Assembly (NCBI RefSeq): GCF_020099395.1
Contig: NZ_CP083590.1
Coordinates: 5,828,001 to 5,892,000, forward strand
Length of the DNA: 64,000 nt
Source of the DNA: Streptomyces mobaraensis
GTDB taxonomy: Bacteria; Actinomycetota; Actinomycetes; Streptomycetales; Streptomycetaceae
Reading direction: 5' to 3'
The notes under the pieces were generated by a model. It was not told the DNA's origin and ran no database searches. It worked only from the letters and a program-made list of their open reading frames with translations. A program made the translations under genes and the position numbers. Within the stretch, counting starts at the first letter, position 1; each line of letters opens with the position of its first letter. This document shows, piece by piece, positions 34,212-43,955 of this stretch.

Positions 34212-35845
34212 CCGGCGCACCGACCGCCGCGCCCCTGCTCGCCGCCGCGAGCGGCGCGGGGGAGCACCGCACTCTGATCATCACCCTGTTCTCGGTCTTC
34301 GTCGCCATCACCCTGGGCATCACCGTCTGGGCCGGCCGGCAGACCAAGGGCACCGACGACTTCTACGCCGGCGGCCGCTCCTTCACGGGCTTCCAGAACG
34401 GCCTCGCCATCTCCGGCGACTACATGTCCGCCGCGTCGTTCCTCGGCATCGCCGGCGCCATCGCCCTCTTCGGCTACGACGGGTTCCTGTACTCCATCGG
34501 CTTCCTCGTCGCCTGGCTGGTCGCCCTGCTGCTCGTCGCCGAGCCGCTGCGCAACTCCGGCCGCTTCACCATGGCCGACGTCCTCGCCCACCGGCTGAAC
34601 CAGCGGCCGGTGCGCACCGCCGCCGGCACCTCCACCATCGTCGTCTCGATCTTCTACCTGCTGGCCCAGATGGTCGGCGCGGGCGCCCTCGTGGCCCTGC
34701 TGCTGGGCGCGAGCGGCGAGGGGTCGCGGCGCTGGATCATCGCCCTGGTCGGGCTGGTGATGGTGCTGTACGTGACGATCGGCGGGATGAAGGGCACCAC
34801 CTGGGTGCAGATCGTCAAGGCGGTCCTGCTTATCGCGGGCACCCTGCTGATCACTATCCTCGTGCTCAACAAGTTCCACTGGAACCTCTCCGAGCTGCTC
34901 GGCGCCGCGGCCGACAAGAGCGGCAAGGGCAAGGCGTTCCTGGAGCCCGGACTCCAGTACGGCAAGGACGGCACGTCCAAGCTCAACTTCGTCTCGCTGG
35001 GCATCGCGCTCGTCCTGGGTACGGCCGGTCTGCCGCACATCCTGATCCGCTTCTACACCGTGCCCACCGCCAAGGCGGCCCGGAAGTCGGTGAACTGGGC
35101 CATCGGCATCATCGGCGCGTTCTACCTGATGACCATCGCGCTGGGCTTCGGCGCCGCCGCCCTGGTCGGCTCCAAGACGATCATCGCCTCGAACGAGTCC
35201 GGCAACACCGCCGCGCCGCTGCTCGCCGAGGAGGTCGGCGGAGGCGCCGGCTCCACCGGCGGCGCCATCCTGCTCGCGGTGATCTCGGCCGTCGCCTTCG
35301 CCACCATCCTCGCGGTGGTCGCGGGACTCACCCTCGCCTCCTCCGCCTCGTTCGCCCACGACCTGTGGGCCAATGTGATCCGCAAGGGCCGCACGGACGA
35401 GAAGGAGGAACTGCTCACCGCCAAGATCGCGGCCGTGGTGATCGGCGGGATCTCCATCGCGCTGGGCATCTTCGCCCACCGGCTGAACGCCGCCGCCCTG
35501 GTCGCCCTCGCCTTCGCCGTCGCCGCCTCGGCCAACCTGCCGACGATCCTCTACAGCCTGTTCTGGAAGCGCTTCACCACCCAGGGCGCCCTGTGGTCGA
35601 TCTACGGCGGACTCGTCAGCTCCGTCACCCTGGTGATCTTCTCGCCGGTCGTCTCCGGCAACGAGAAGGCCCTCTTCCCCGGCATGAGCTTCGACTGGTT
35701 CCCGCTCGGCAACCCCGGCCTGGTCTCCATCCCGCTCGGCTTCCTGCTCGGCTGGCTGGGCTCGCTGCTCTCCCGCGAGGCCGCCGACCCCAAGAAGTAC
35801 GCCGAACTGGAGGTCCGCTCGCTCACCGGCTACGGCGCGCACTGA
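34208..35845 (+). CDS. actP: Cation/acetate symporter ActP (SSS family)
   Basis: 545 residues, about 13 membrane helices, sodium:solute symporter family. Characteristic: GRSFTGFQNGLAISGDYMSAAS after helix 1, then GYDGFLYSIGFLVAWL, the conserved TGLPHILIRFYTV-like segment (AGLPHILIRFYTVP) and the closing SREAADPKKYAELEVRSLTG tail. Takes up acetate and related short-chain acids. The 3' end lies in a perfect 19-bp tandem duplication that doubles the stop-codon region. Confidence 0.93.
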   Translation: MTGAPTAAPLLAAASGAGEHRTLIITLFSVFVAITLGITVWAGRQTKGTDDFYAGGRSFTGFQNGLAISGDYMSAASFLGIAGAIALFGYDGFLYSIGFLVAWLVALLLVAEPLRNSGRFTMADVLAHRLNQRPVRTAAGTSTIVVSIFYLLAQMVGAGALVALLLGASGEGSRRWIIALVGLVMVLYVTIGGMKGTTWVQIVKAVLLIAGTLLITILVLNKFHWNLSELLGAAADKSGKGKAFLEPGLQYGKDGTSKLNFVSLGIALVLGTAGLPHILIRFYTVPTAKAARKSVNWAIGIIGAFYLMTIALGFGAAALVGSKTIIASNESGNTAAPLLAEEVGGGAGSTGGAILLAVISAVAFATILAVVAGLTLASSASFAHDLWANVIRKGRTDEKEELLTAKIAAVVIGGISIALGIFAHRLNAAALVALAFAVAASANLPTILYSLFWKRFTTQGALWSIYGGLVSSVTLVIFSPVVSGNEKALFPGMSFDWFPLGNPGLVSIPLGFLLGWLGSLLSREAADPKKYAELEVRSLTGYGAH

Positions 35846-35868
35846 CCCGTACGGCGCGCACTGACCCG
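35831..35868 (+). repeat. Perfect 19-bp tandem duplication spanning the actP stop
   Basis: TACGGCGCGCACTGACCCG at 35831-35849 and again at 35850-35868. The first copy contains the ActP C-terminal YGAH codons and TGA; the second repeats them beyond the stop. The absence of any mismatch implies a recent event. Confidence 0.95.
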
Positions 35869-35872
35869 CACG

Positions 35873-35917
35873 CCCCCCGAGCACCGGCGGTCCCGTGAAC
35901 TGTCGGTGCTCAGGGGG
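35873..35917 (+). terminator. Hairpin terminator after actP
   Basis: Arms GAGCACCG (35879-35886) and CGGTGCTC (35904-35911), extended by C-run and G-run outside with one bulged A. There is no U-tract, as is common in streptomycetes. It lies 28 bases after the stop. Confidence 0.6.
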
Positions 35918-35974
35918 CATCGCGTACGCTGCGATCAGCGTGCATCATCGGCCATCAGCGGGAGGGGCAGCGCC

Positions 35975-36976
35975 GTGCTCGTCGACACCTACGGCCGCGT
36001 CGCCACCGATCTACGGGTCTCGCTGACCGACCGGTGCAACCTGCGCTGCACCTACTGCATGCCCGAGGAGGGCCTGAGCTGGCTCGCCAAGCCCGAGCTG
36101 CTCACCGACGACGAGACCGTCCGCCTGGTGCGGATCGCCGTCACCCTGCTCGGCGTCACCGAGGTCCGCTTCACCGGCGGCGAACCGCTGCTCCGGCCCG
36201 GCCTGGTGGACATCGTCGGGCGGTGCGCCGCCCTCCGCGCCGACGGCGGGATCCGACCCCGGCTGTCGCTCACCACCAACGGCATCGGCCTCGCCCGTAC
36301 CGCCGACGCCCTCAAGGCCGCCGGCCTGGACCGGGTGAACATCTCCCTCGACACCCTGCGCCCCGACGTCTTCGCCGCGCTCACCCGGCGCCGGCGCCAC
36401 CAGGACGTCCTCGACGGCCTCGCCGCGGCCCGCGCCGCCGGCCTCGAACCCGTCAAGGTCAACACCGTGCTGATGCCCGGGCTCAACGAGGACGAGGCGC
36501 CCGACCTGCTCGCCTGGGCCGTCGAGAACGGCTACGAACTGCGCTTCATCGAGCAGATGCCGCTGGACGCCCAGCACGGCTGGCGCCGCGAACGGATGAT
36601 CACCGCAGGGGACATCCTGACGAGCCTGCGCACCCGCTTCGCCCTCACCCCCGAGCCCGGCCCCGAGCGCGGCTCCGCGCCCGCCGAGCGCTGGCTGGTC
36701 GACGGCGGCCCGGCCCGGGTCGGCGTCATCGGCTCCGTCACCCGCCCGTTCTGCGCGGCCTGCGACCGCACCCGGCTCACCGCCGACGGACAGGTGCGCA
36801 CCTGCCTGTTCGCCACCGAGGAGACGGACCTGCGGGGCGCCCTGCGCGCGGGGGCCGGCGACGAGGAGATCGCCGACCTGTGGCGGCGGGCGATGCGCGG
36901 CAAGAAGGCGGGCTCGGGCCTCGACGACCCGGCATTCCTCCAGCCGCGCCGCCCGATGTCCGCGATCGGCGGCTGA
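35975..36976 (+). CDS. moaA: GTP 3',8-cyclase MoaA (molybdopterin synthesis)
   Basis: 333 residues, radical-SAM enzyme that starts molybdenum-cofactor synthesis. N-terminal [4Fe-4S] motif C21-x3-C25-x2-C28 (CNLRCTYCM), RFTGGEPLLRP for SAM, and the C-terminal cluster Cys260, Cys263, Cys277. The protein ends in Gly-Gly (IGG), which is essential for MoaA-MoaC chemistry. GTG 35975 with GGGAGGGG upstream. A longer frame begins before the ribosome site and is rejected. It supplies the cofactor used by enzymes such as the molybdenum hydroxylase at the left edge, though not linked in an operon. Confidence 0.95.
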   Translation: MLVDTYGRVATDLRVSLTDRCNLRCTYCMPEEGLSWLAKPELLTDDETVRLVRIAVTLLGVTEVRFTGGEPLLRPGLVDIVGRCAALRADGGIRPRLSLTTNGIGLARTADALKAAGLDRVNISLDTLRPDVFAALTRRRRHQDVLDGLAAARAAGLEPVKVNTVLMPGLNEDEAPDLLAWAVENGYELRFIEQMPLDAQHGWRRERMITAGDILTSLRTRFALTPEPGPERGSAPAERWLVDGGPARVGVIGSVTRPFCAACDRTRLTADGQVRTCLFATEETDLRGALRAGAGDEEIADLWRRAMRGKKAGSGLDDPAFLQPRRPMSAIGG

Positions 36977-36994
36977 GACCCTCCGGGCCGGGGG

Positions 36995-37237
36995 TCAGCC
37001 CTCCCGCGCCTCCCACTCCTCGAACCGCACCACGTCCTTGAGGAAACCGCGCAGCCCCAGGAAGTCCGACAGGTGCTCGCGGTGCTCGTCGCAGGCCAGC
37101 CAGGTCTTGCGGCGTTCGGGGGTGTGCAGCTTGGGGTTGTTCCACGCCAGCACCCACACGGCGGGGGCGCGGCAGCCCTTGGCGGAGCAGATCGGGGCGG
37201 TCTCGGGGGAGTTCGGGGCGGTCTCGGGGAAGTTCAC
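36995..37237 (-). CDS. Small zinc-ribbon-like protein
   Basis: 80 residues with CSAKGC (17-22), then WLACDEHREHLSDFL providing Cys/His. The C-x4-C ... C-x2-H arrangement suggests one zinc site. Conserved in streptomycetes and sometimes mis-annotated as acetone carboxylase. Repeated PETAP at the N-terminus (PETAPNSPETAP) is a duplication. ATG 37237. Convergent with moaA, 18 bases apart. No known function. Confidence 0.75.
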   Translation of the reverse strand: MNFPETAPNSPETAPICSAKGCRAPAVWVLAWNNPKLHTPERRKTWLACDEHREHLSDFLGLRGFLKDVVRFEEWEAREG

Positions 37238-37290
37238 ACGTCAACTCTACGTAACCGCGTCACCCGGGTCCCCCGACGCCTCGTTCCGCC

Positions 37291-37381
37291 GACACGCGGA
37301 GCTGACACGCGGAGCCGACATGCGGAACCGACATGCGGACACGACGACGCCGGGCAGCCACGGGGGAAGCCGCCCGGCGTC
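37291..37381. repeat. Four 13-bp tandem units followed by a 10-bp-stem hairpin
   Basis: Units at 37291, 37304, 37317 and 37330 of the form GACACGCGGAGCT, drifting progressively. Then arms GACGCCGGGC (37346-37355) / GCCCGGCGTC (37372-37381). The hairpin may terminate the DUF3099 transcript on the minus strand. A stretch at about 37400-37505 is noticeably less GC-rich than its surroundings and may hold a promoter for the zinc-ribbon gene. Confidence 0.7.
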
Positions 37382-37513
37382 GATCATTCGCTCCGACGGG
37401 GGATGCGGAGCGCCTACGAAGTATGTCACGGAGAGCCCCCTGAAGGGCACCGAAAGACATGATTGATTTGAGCTTTTCCTGAGCTTGCCCTTATCGGGCA
37501 CATACGCCAAGCC

Positions 37514-37876
37514 TCAGCCCTGGCCGCCCTGTTGACCCACACGGCCGCTCCCATCAGCGGACTCGTCGGCTCCACCGGGGCCGTGCGGCAGAGCGGGCCG
37601 CGTGGGCGCGGGGATGAACGTCCCGGGCAGCGAAGGGGCGTTCTCCCGGCCCGCGTTGGCGATGACGACCGCGACGTACGGCAGCAGCGCGCCGAGCACC
37701 AGCGTGCCGATCGCCACGTAACGCTCCACGTTCCAGAGCACCACGGTGAGGATCACGGAAATCGTGCGGATCCCCATCGAGATCACATAGCGGCGCTGCC
37801 GGCCGCGTACATCCTCGGCCAGTCCCTGGCGGGCCCCGGTGATCCGGAAGGTCTCCGTCTGGCCGCGCTTCCGCAT
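37514..37876 (-). CDS. DUF3099 family small membrane protein
   Basis: 120 residues. After a basic N-terminus (MRKRGQTETFRITGARQGLAED) come two hydrophobic helices (about 34-50 and 55-73) and a Pro/Gly-rich tail. The RQRRYVISMGIRTISVILTV segment with its MGIRT turn is typical of DUF3099. ATG 37876. Function unknown; divergent from the GlsB-like gene. Confidence 0.8.
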   Translation of the reverse strand: MRKRGQTETFRITGARQGLAEDVRGRQRRYVISMGIRTISVILTVVLWNVERYVAIGTLVLGALLPYVAVVIANAGRENAPSLPGTFIPAPTRPALPHGPGGADESADGSGRVGQQGGQG

Positions 37877-38113
37877 CACATCCACCACCCGATTCGCCTC
37901 ACTGCCTCCGGTTCGGTCCGTTCCTCGCACCGGTGTGTACTCAACGTTACGCCGCGGCCCCCGCCGCGACGAGGCCGGGGCACCTCCGTTTTCGCCGCCG
38001 GGACGGCGCTCGACGTGCACGGGACGGCGTGCGGAAGGGTTCGACGTGCGCCGGACGGGTGGCGGGCCGACACTGGCGTGAGCACGCTCCGCAGCGTCGC
38101 ACGAGGAGGCGGC

Positions 38114-38389
38114 ATGAACTGGTTGTGGGCCATCATCGTCGGTCTGGTTCTGGGCCTGATCGCCAAGGCGATCCTGCCGGGCAAGCAAGCGATCCCCATC
38201 TGGCTGACGATCATCTGCGGCATGGTCGGCGCCCTCCTGGGCAACTGGGCCGCCAGCGCGCTGGGGGTCCGGCACACCAGCGGCATCGACTGGATCCGGC
38301 ACCTGCTCCAGCTGGCCGGCGCCGTCATCGTCGTCGCCATCGGAGACCGGCTCTGGGTCGGGACCCGGGGCCGGGGAGCGCGGGCCTAG
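38114..38389 (+). CDS. GlsB/YeaQ/YmgE-family small membrane protein
   Basis: 91 residues, three hydrophobic segments. GLVLGLIAKAILPGKQAIPIWL and GMVGALLGNW are the family's glycine-rich motifs. Formerly called transglycosylase-associated, but no enzymatic activity is known; some members are stress-induced. GAGGAGGC ribosome site before ATG 38114. Stands alone, convergent with tyrS. Confidence 0.88.
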   Translation: MNWLWAIIVGLVLGLIAKAILPGKQAIPIWLTIICGMVGALLGNWAASALGVRHTSGIDWIRHLLQLAGAVIVVAIGDRLWVGTRGRGARA

Positions 38390-38482
38390 CCCGGCGGCAC
38401 GCCGCCGCCCCCGGGAACGCGGACGGGCGGACCGGAGAACCGGCCCGCCCGCACGCGCGAGGGATGACTGGCCAATCGGCGG

Positions 38483-39898
38483 CTACAGCCCGCGGAGCTC
38501 CGCGATCCGCCGGCCCGTCTTGAGGTAGACGGCGCCCGCCGCCGAAAGACCGGCGCCCGACAGCAGCTCGGGCACCACCTCGGCCAGCGGACGGATCGCG
38601 TCCGCCTCGGCCAGCACGATCGCCTGCTGCCCGCCGTCGGTCTCCACGACCAGCCGCAGGCCGTTCTGCTTGGCGACCCGGCGCGCGGCCGAGGCGCTCG
38701 GCTGGAAGCCCAGCACCTTGCTGAGGACGGCCGTGACCGGCTCGGCGCCGTGCTCGGCCACCTCGACCACCGGCAGGTCGCCGACGTCGGTGAAGGTCTT
38801 CTTCGAGAACTGGGCGACGAACCCGGCCCGGGCGGCCATCGCGGCCTCGACCCCGTAGAGCGCGGCCACGACCTCACCCGCGAGGACCTTCTTCAGGTCC
38901 ATCGGGTGCAGCGAACGCTCCCCGACCCGGCCGAGCGCGAGCGCGATCTCCGCGTCCGTCCACTCGGTCCACGCCTTCAGGTACGGCTCCATCAGCCGGT
39001 CCGGCACCGACATGATCTTGCCGAAGACGTCGTCGGCGGTCGCGGTCAGACCCACGTAGTTGCCCTTGGACTTGGACATCTTCGCGCCGGTGCCGTCGGT
39101 GCCCTCGATCAGCGGCATGGTCACCACGAGCTGCGGACGCTGCCCGCGCAGCTCCATCAGCTTGCGGCCCATCTGCAGGTTGAGCAGCTGGTCGGCGCCG
39201 CCGAGCTCGACGTCGCAGTCCAGCGCCACCGAGTCCAGGCCCTGCGCGATCGGGTACATCAGCTCCGACATGGTCAGACCCGAACCCGCGGCGAGGCGGT
39301 TGCGGAAGTCCTCGCGCTGCAGCAGCTGCGAGACCGGCACCTGGTTGAGCAGGCCCAGCAGCTCGGGGAAGGTGAACGGCGCCAGCCACTCGCTGTTCTG
39401 CCGGAAGCTGACCTTCTCGAAGTCGAAGAAGGGCCGCACCTGCTCGCGGTAGCCCGCGAGGTTCTTCTCGATGTCCTCGTCGGTGAGCGGCGGGCGCTCG
39501 GCCGTCCGGCCCGTCGGGTCGCCGATCTTCGCGGTGAAGTCGCCGATCAGCAGCGTCACGTCGTGGCCCATCCGCTGGAAGCGGTTGAGGACGATCATCG
39601 GCACGGTGTGGCCGAGGTGCACGTCGGCCGCCGTCGGGTCGATGCCCAGCTTGATGTGCAGGCCCTTGCCGGCGGCCCGGCGCTCGTCGATCCGCTCGGC
39701 CAGCTTGTCCGCACCGGGCAGCACCTCCACCGCGCGGCCGGCGATCAGCTCCGCCTGCTCCCGCGCCGAGAGGTCCGACAGGTCCAGATAACGCCGCGCC
39801 TTGGTCTCGGTGAGCAGCTGCTCCACGGTCGAGTCGAGGGAGAGGTCCTGTGCGAGGAGCTCACTGGCGCGGGCGACGGATTCGCCGAGGCGTGTCAT
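38483..39898 (-). CDS. tyrS: Tyrosyl-tRNA synthetase
   Basis: 471 residues, class I synthetase. HIGH-type motif HLGH at 94-97, KMSKS near 273-277, tyrosine/ATP site segments GIDPTAADVHLGHT and ALDCDVELGGADQLLNLQMG. A C-terminal S4 RNA-binding domain (about 405-471; SASAARRVAKQNGLRLV ... VYLKTGRRIAEL). The N-terminus is about 50 residues longer than TyrS of E. coli and typical of the TyrZ-like branch. ATG 39898. No T-box leader was found upstream. Confidence 0.96.
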   Translation of the reverse strand: MTRLGESVARASELLAQDLSLDSTVEQLLTETKARRYLDLSDLSAREQAELIAGRAVEVLPGADKLAERIDERRAAGKGLHIKLGIDPTAADVHLGHTVPMIVLNRFQRMGHDVTLLIGDFTAKIGDPTGRTAERPPLTDEDIEKNLAGYREQVRPFFDFEKVSFRQNSEWLAPFTFPELLGLLNQVPVSQLLQREDFRNRLAAGSGLTMSELMYPIAQGLDSVALDCDVELGGADQLLNLQMGRKLMELRGQRPQLVVTMPLIEGTDGTGAKMSKSKGNYVGLTATADDVFGKIMSVPDRLMEPYLKAWTEWTDAEIALALGRVGERSLHPMDLKKVLAGEVVAALYGVEAAMAARAGFVAQFSKKTFTDVGDLPVVEVAEHGAEPVTAVLSKVLGFQPSASAARRVAKQNGLRLVVETDGGQQAIVLAEADAIRPLAEVVPELLSGAGLSAAGAVYLKTGRRIAELRGL

Positions 39899-40033
39899 GG
39901 CGTTCCTGAGATCTGTAGCGGACGGTGGCCCCGGCGCCCGAGGGGGCGCGGGGGGCGGAACAGGTCGGTCGTGCGCCAGTCTATTCGGCCGTGCGCGCGG
40001 CGCCCCCGCCCGTACCGCCCCCGACGCCGGGGC

Positions 40034-41473
40034 TCACACCCCCTTGCTCACCGAGCTCATGTGGAAGTCGGGCACCCGCAGCGCCGGCATCGCCGCGCGC
40101 GGGCAGACCTTCGCCAGGTCGCGCGGCACCGTGCGCTCGGTGCGGCCCGCCTCCACCGCCCGGGACAGCAGGTCCACCGGCGACTCGTTGAACCGGAAGT
40201 TGTTCACCTCGCCGACGACCTCGCCGTCCCGCACCAGCAGGACGCCGTCCCGGGTCAGCCCGGTGACCAGCAGCGTCGCCGGGTCCACCTCGCGGATGTA
40301 CCAGAGCGAGGTGAGCAGCAGCTCGGGACCGTCGTGCCCGCTCGCGGCGACCATCTCGTCCAGCGACCGGGTGCCGCCCGCCTCCAGGATCAGGTTGTCC
40401 GTGTACGGCGCGACGGGCAGGCCCGTCAGCGCGGCCGCGTGCCGGCCGGCGGTCAGCCGCTCCAGCACCCCGTCGCGGATCCAGTCCGTCGCCGCCAGCG
40501 GCAGCCCGCTGTCGAAGACCGACAACCGGGTGTCCGAGCCGTCCGTCAGCACGAACGGAGCGCACTCCAGGCCGGGTGCGTACGGATCACTGCGCAGGCT
40601 CAGCGGCAGGCCGGACAGCTTCTCGCCCACCCGCGTCCGGCCGCCCGACCCGCTGTCACTCGGCCCGCCACCGCCGCCCGGCCGCGCGAACACCGTCCGC
40701 CCCTCCGCCGCGTCCCGCGCGTCCGCCCGCAACTGCTGGTAGCAGACCAGGTCCGCCACGGCCGCCGGCGGCAGCAGCGTCGGATACCGCCCGGCGGGCA
40801 GCTCGCTCCGGCCCCGGGCCGCCCAGGCCAGCCGCCGCGCCAGCTCCCCGTCCAGCGCGCGCGGATCGACGTCGGCGAACCCCTCCGTGGCCCGCGACAG
40901 CCACGCCGACCCCGGGCCCCGCACGTCCTTCGCGTTCAGCTCCACCCGGCCCATGGGCTGGTCGTGCCGCAGCCGCAGCCCGGTCGAGCTGCCCAGGTAG
41001 GAGGTGACCGTCTGGTGCCGGGCGTAGCCGTACAGCTCGCGGCCCTCGGCCCGGGCCCGGGCGAAGGACTCGCCGAGCGCCGGGGCGAACGCGTCGAAGA
41101 CGGCGATGGACGTCTCGGCCGGCGGCTCCGCGAACGTGGGAGAGTGCGGGACGTCCGCCACCAGCGGCCGCGCGTCGTCGGCGGGCCCCGCCCCGCGCGC
41201 GGCCTCCTCGGCGGCCCGCACCAGCGGCTCCACGTCGTCGGCCGTCACCGCCGAGCCCGACACCACCCCGGCCGCCGTCCCCTGCCCGCCGCCCACCGTC
41301 GCGATCACGGTCACGGCGCGCCCGCGCGCGGTGCCATTGGTGGTCAGCGCGTTGCGCGCCCAGCGCAGATCGGCCGACGAGCGCTCCGCGACGACCACCA
41401 CGCAACCGTCCGCGCGGGACAGCGCGAGGGCCCGCTCCACGATCTCCTGCGGCCTGTTCCGACGTGCTGTCAC
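40034..41473 (-). CDS. tldE: TldE/PmbA-like subunit of the TldD/TldE metalloprotease
   Basis: 479 residues of the PmbA/TldE fold. The region with GELNAKDVRG and LPAGRYPTLLPPAAVADLV matches the TldD/TldE middle domain but it lacks the HExxxH motif, as expected for TldE, the non-catalytic half of the heterodimer. Late segments LILEAGGTRSLDEMV, REVDPATLLVTGLTRDGVLLV and VGEVNNFRFNESPV are PmbA hallmarks. Located 58 bases downstream of tldD on the same strand, so one operon. Role in peptide degradation or maturation; no RiPP precursor seen nearby. Confidence 0.9.
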   Translation of the reverse strand: MTARRNRPQEIVERALALSRADGCVVVVAERSSADLRWARNALTTNGTARGRAVTVIATVGGGQGTAAGVVSGSAVTADDVEPLVRAAEEAARGAGPADDARPLVADVPHSPTFAEPPAETSIAVFDAFAPALGESFARARAEGRELYGYARHQTVTSYLGSSTGLRLRHDQPMGRVELNAKDVRGPGSAWLSRATEGFADVDPRALDGELARRLAWAARGRSELPAGRYPTLLPPAAVADLVCYQQLRADARDAAEGRTVFARPGGGGGPSDSGSGGRTRVGEKLSGLPLSLRSDPYAPGLECAPFVLTDGSDTRLSVFDSGLPLAATDWIRDGVLERLTAGRHAAALTGLPVAPYTDNLILEAGGTRSLDEMVAASGHDGPELLLTSLWYIREVDPATLLVTGLTRDGVLLVRDGEVVGEVNNFRFNESPVDLLSRAVEAGRTERTVPRDLAKVCPRAAMPALRVPDFHMSSVSKGV

Positions 41474-41531
41474 GTGTGGGCTCCCCTCGTCGCCGTCCCG
41501 GTTCCGGTTCCGTACGATTCCCCGCCGCGCC

Positions 41532-43052
41532 TCAACGGCCCGCCTCCCGCACCGTATTGAGCACGTTCACCCCGCGGAACAGCGCCGACGGACAGCCGTG
41601 CGACACCGCCGCGATCTGCCCCGGCTGCGCCTTGCCGCAGTTGAACGCCCCGCCCAGGACGTACGTCTCCGGGCCGCCCACCGCGGTCATCGAGCCCCAG
41701 AAGTCCGTGGTGGTCGCCTGGTACGCCACGTCCCGCAGCTGGCCCGCGAGCCGCCCGCGCTCGATCCGGAAGAAGCGCTGGCCGGTGAACTGGAAGTTGT
41801 ACCGCTGCTGATCGATCGACCAGGACCGGTTGCCGACGACGTAGATCCCCCGGTCCACGCCCGCGATCAGCTCCTCGGTCGACGGGCCGTCCGGCGCGGG
41901 CCGCAGCGAGACGTTGGCCATCCGCTGCACCGGCATGTGCGAGGGCGAGTCCGCGTACGAGCAGCCGTTGGACCGGCCGAGGCCGTGCAGCCGGGCGATC
42001 CGGCGGTCGAGCTGCCAGCCGACCAGGATCCCGTCCCTGACGATGTCCCATTCCTGGGCGGCCACCCCCTCGTCGTCGTAGCCGACGCTCGCCAGCCCGT
42101 GCTCGGCCGTCCGGTCGCCGGTGACGTTCATCAGCGGCGAGCCGTAGACGAGCTTCCCGAGCCGGTCCGGGGTAGCGAACGAGGTGCCCGCGTACGCCGC
42201 CTCGTAACCGAGCGCGCGGTCCAGCTCGGTGGCGTGCCCGATGGACTCGTGGATGGTCAGCCACAGGTTCGACGGGTCGATGACCAGGTCGTACGCGCCC
42301 GGCCGCACGCTCGGCGCGCGCACCTTCGCCGCCAGCAGCTCCGGCAGCTCGGCCAGCTCCGCGTCCCAGTCCCAGCCGGTGCCCGTCAGGTACTCCCAGC
42401 CGCGGGCCGTCGGCGGGGCCAGGGTGCGCATCGACTCCACGCCGCCCGCCGGGTCCACGGCCACCGCCGTGAACTGCGGGTGCACCCGGACGCGCTGCTG
42501 GGTGGTGACCGTGCCCGCCGTGTCCGCGTAGAACTTGTTCTCGTGGATGGCCACCAGCGACGCGTCGGCGTGCGCCACCCCGTCGGCGGCCAGCAGCCGC
42601 GCGCTGAAGTCGGCCAGCAGGGCGGTCCGCTCGGCGGGCGGTACGCCGAACGGGTCCCGCTCGTACGGCGACACCCAGGTCCGGTCGGCGTGCACCGGCT
42701 CGTCCGCCAGCTCCACGCGGTCGCCCGAGCCGGCCGCGGCCGTCACCTTCCCCGCCAGCCGGGCCATGGCCACGGCCTGGCCGGCCACCCGGGCGGCGGC
42801 GTCCATCGTCAGCTCCGTCCCGGCGGCGAAACCCCAGGCGCCGCCGTGCACCACGCGCACCGCGTACCCCAGGTCCGTGATGTCCGCGGACCCCGCGAGC
42901 CGGGCGTCCCGCAGCCGCCAGGAGGCGTTGCGCACCCGTTCCAGGCGGAAGTCGGCGTGATCGGCGCCCAGCGCGCGGGCGCGGGCGAGGGCGGCGTCGG
43001 CGAGCGGGCGCAGGGGCAGTGCGAGGAATGACGCGTCGATGGCGTGCGGCAC
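41532..43052 (-). CDS. tldD: TldD metalloprotease catalytic subunit
   Basis: 506 residues. Zinc motif HESIGH at residues 268-273 (His268, Glu269, His272-type ligand set with HExxxH spacing), preceded by LVIDPSNLWLTI. Later LRPAPDGPSTEEL and FNCGKAQPGQIAAVSHGCPSALFRGVNVLNT give the third ligand Cys of this family. GTG 43052 has GGGAGG upstream. Partner TldE follows. The heterodimer degrades unfolded peptides within an enclosed cavity. Confidence 0.92.
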   Translation of the reverse strand: MPHAIDASFLALPLRPLADAALARARALGADHADFRLERVRNASWRLRDARLAGSADITDLGYAVRVVHGGAWGFAAGTELTMDAAARVAGQAVAMARLAGKVTAAAGSGDRVELADEPVHADRTWVSPYERDPFGVPPAERTALLADFSARLLAADGVAHADASLVAIHENKFYADTAGTVTTQQRVRVHPQFTAVAVDPAGGVESMRTLAPPTARGWEYLTGTGWDWDAELAELPELLAAKVRAPSVRPGAYDLVIDPSNLWLTIHESIGHATELDRALGYEAAYAGTSFATPDRLGKLVYGSPLMNVTGDRTAEHGLASVGYDDEGVAAQEWDIVRDGILVGWQLDRRIARLHGLGRSNGCSYADSPSHMPVQRMANVSLRPAPDGPSTEELIAGVDRGIYVVGNRSWSIDQQRYNFQFTGQRFFRIERGRLAGQLRDVAYQATTTDFWGSMTAVGGPETYVLGGAFNCGKAQPGQIAAVSHGCPSALFRGVNVLNTVREAGR

Positions 43053-43200
43053 GGAACCTCCCGGGGTCGTCGCCGTGCATCATGCCCATCCCCGGGCCGC
43101 CTGCCGCAGGAGATTCTGTAGAGATCCAACAGGGACCGGCCACGCCGCCTGTCAGTGCCCGATTGTCGCCCCGGCGACCTCTACCGATACGTTCGTGTAG

Positions 43201-43950
<750 letters not shown>

Positions 43951-43955
43951 ACGCC

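Noticed and set aside
39899..40033. T-box leader upstream of tyrS
   Set aside because: The gap is only 135 bases and has no T-box or specifier-loop sequence.
40034..43052. RiPP biosynthetic locus around tldD/tldE
   Set aside because: No precursor peptide, cyclase or dedicated transporter is adjacent; the neighbours are tyrS and fatty-acid genes, so a general proteolytic role fits better.
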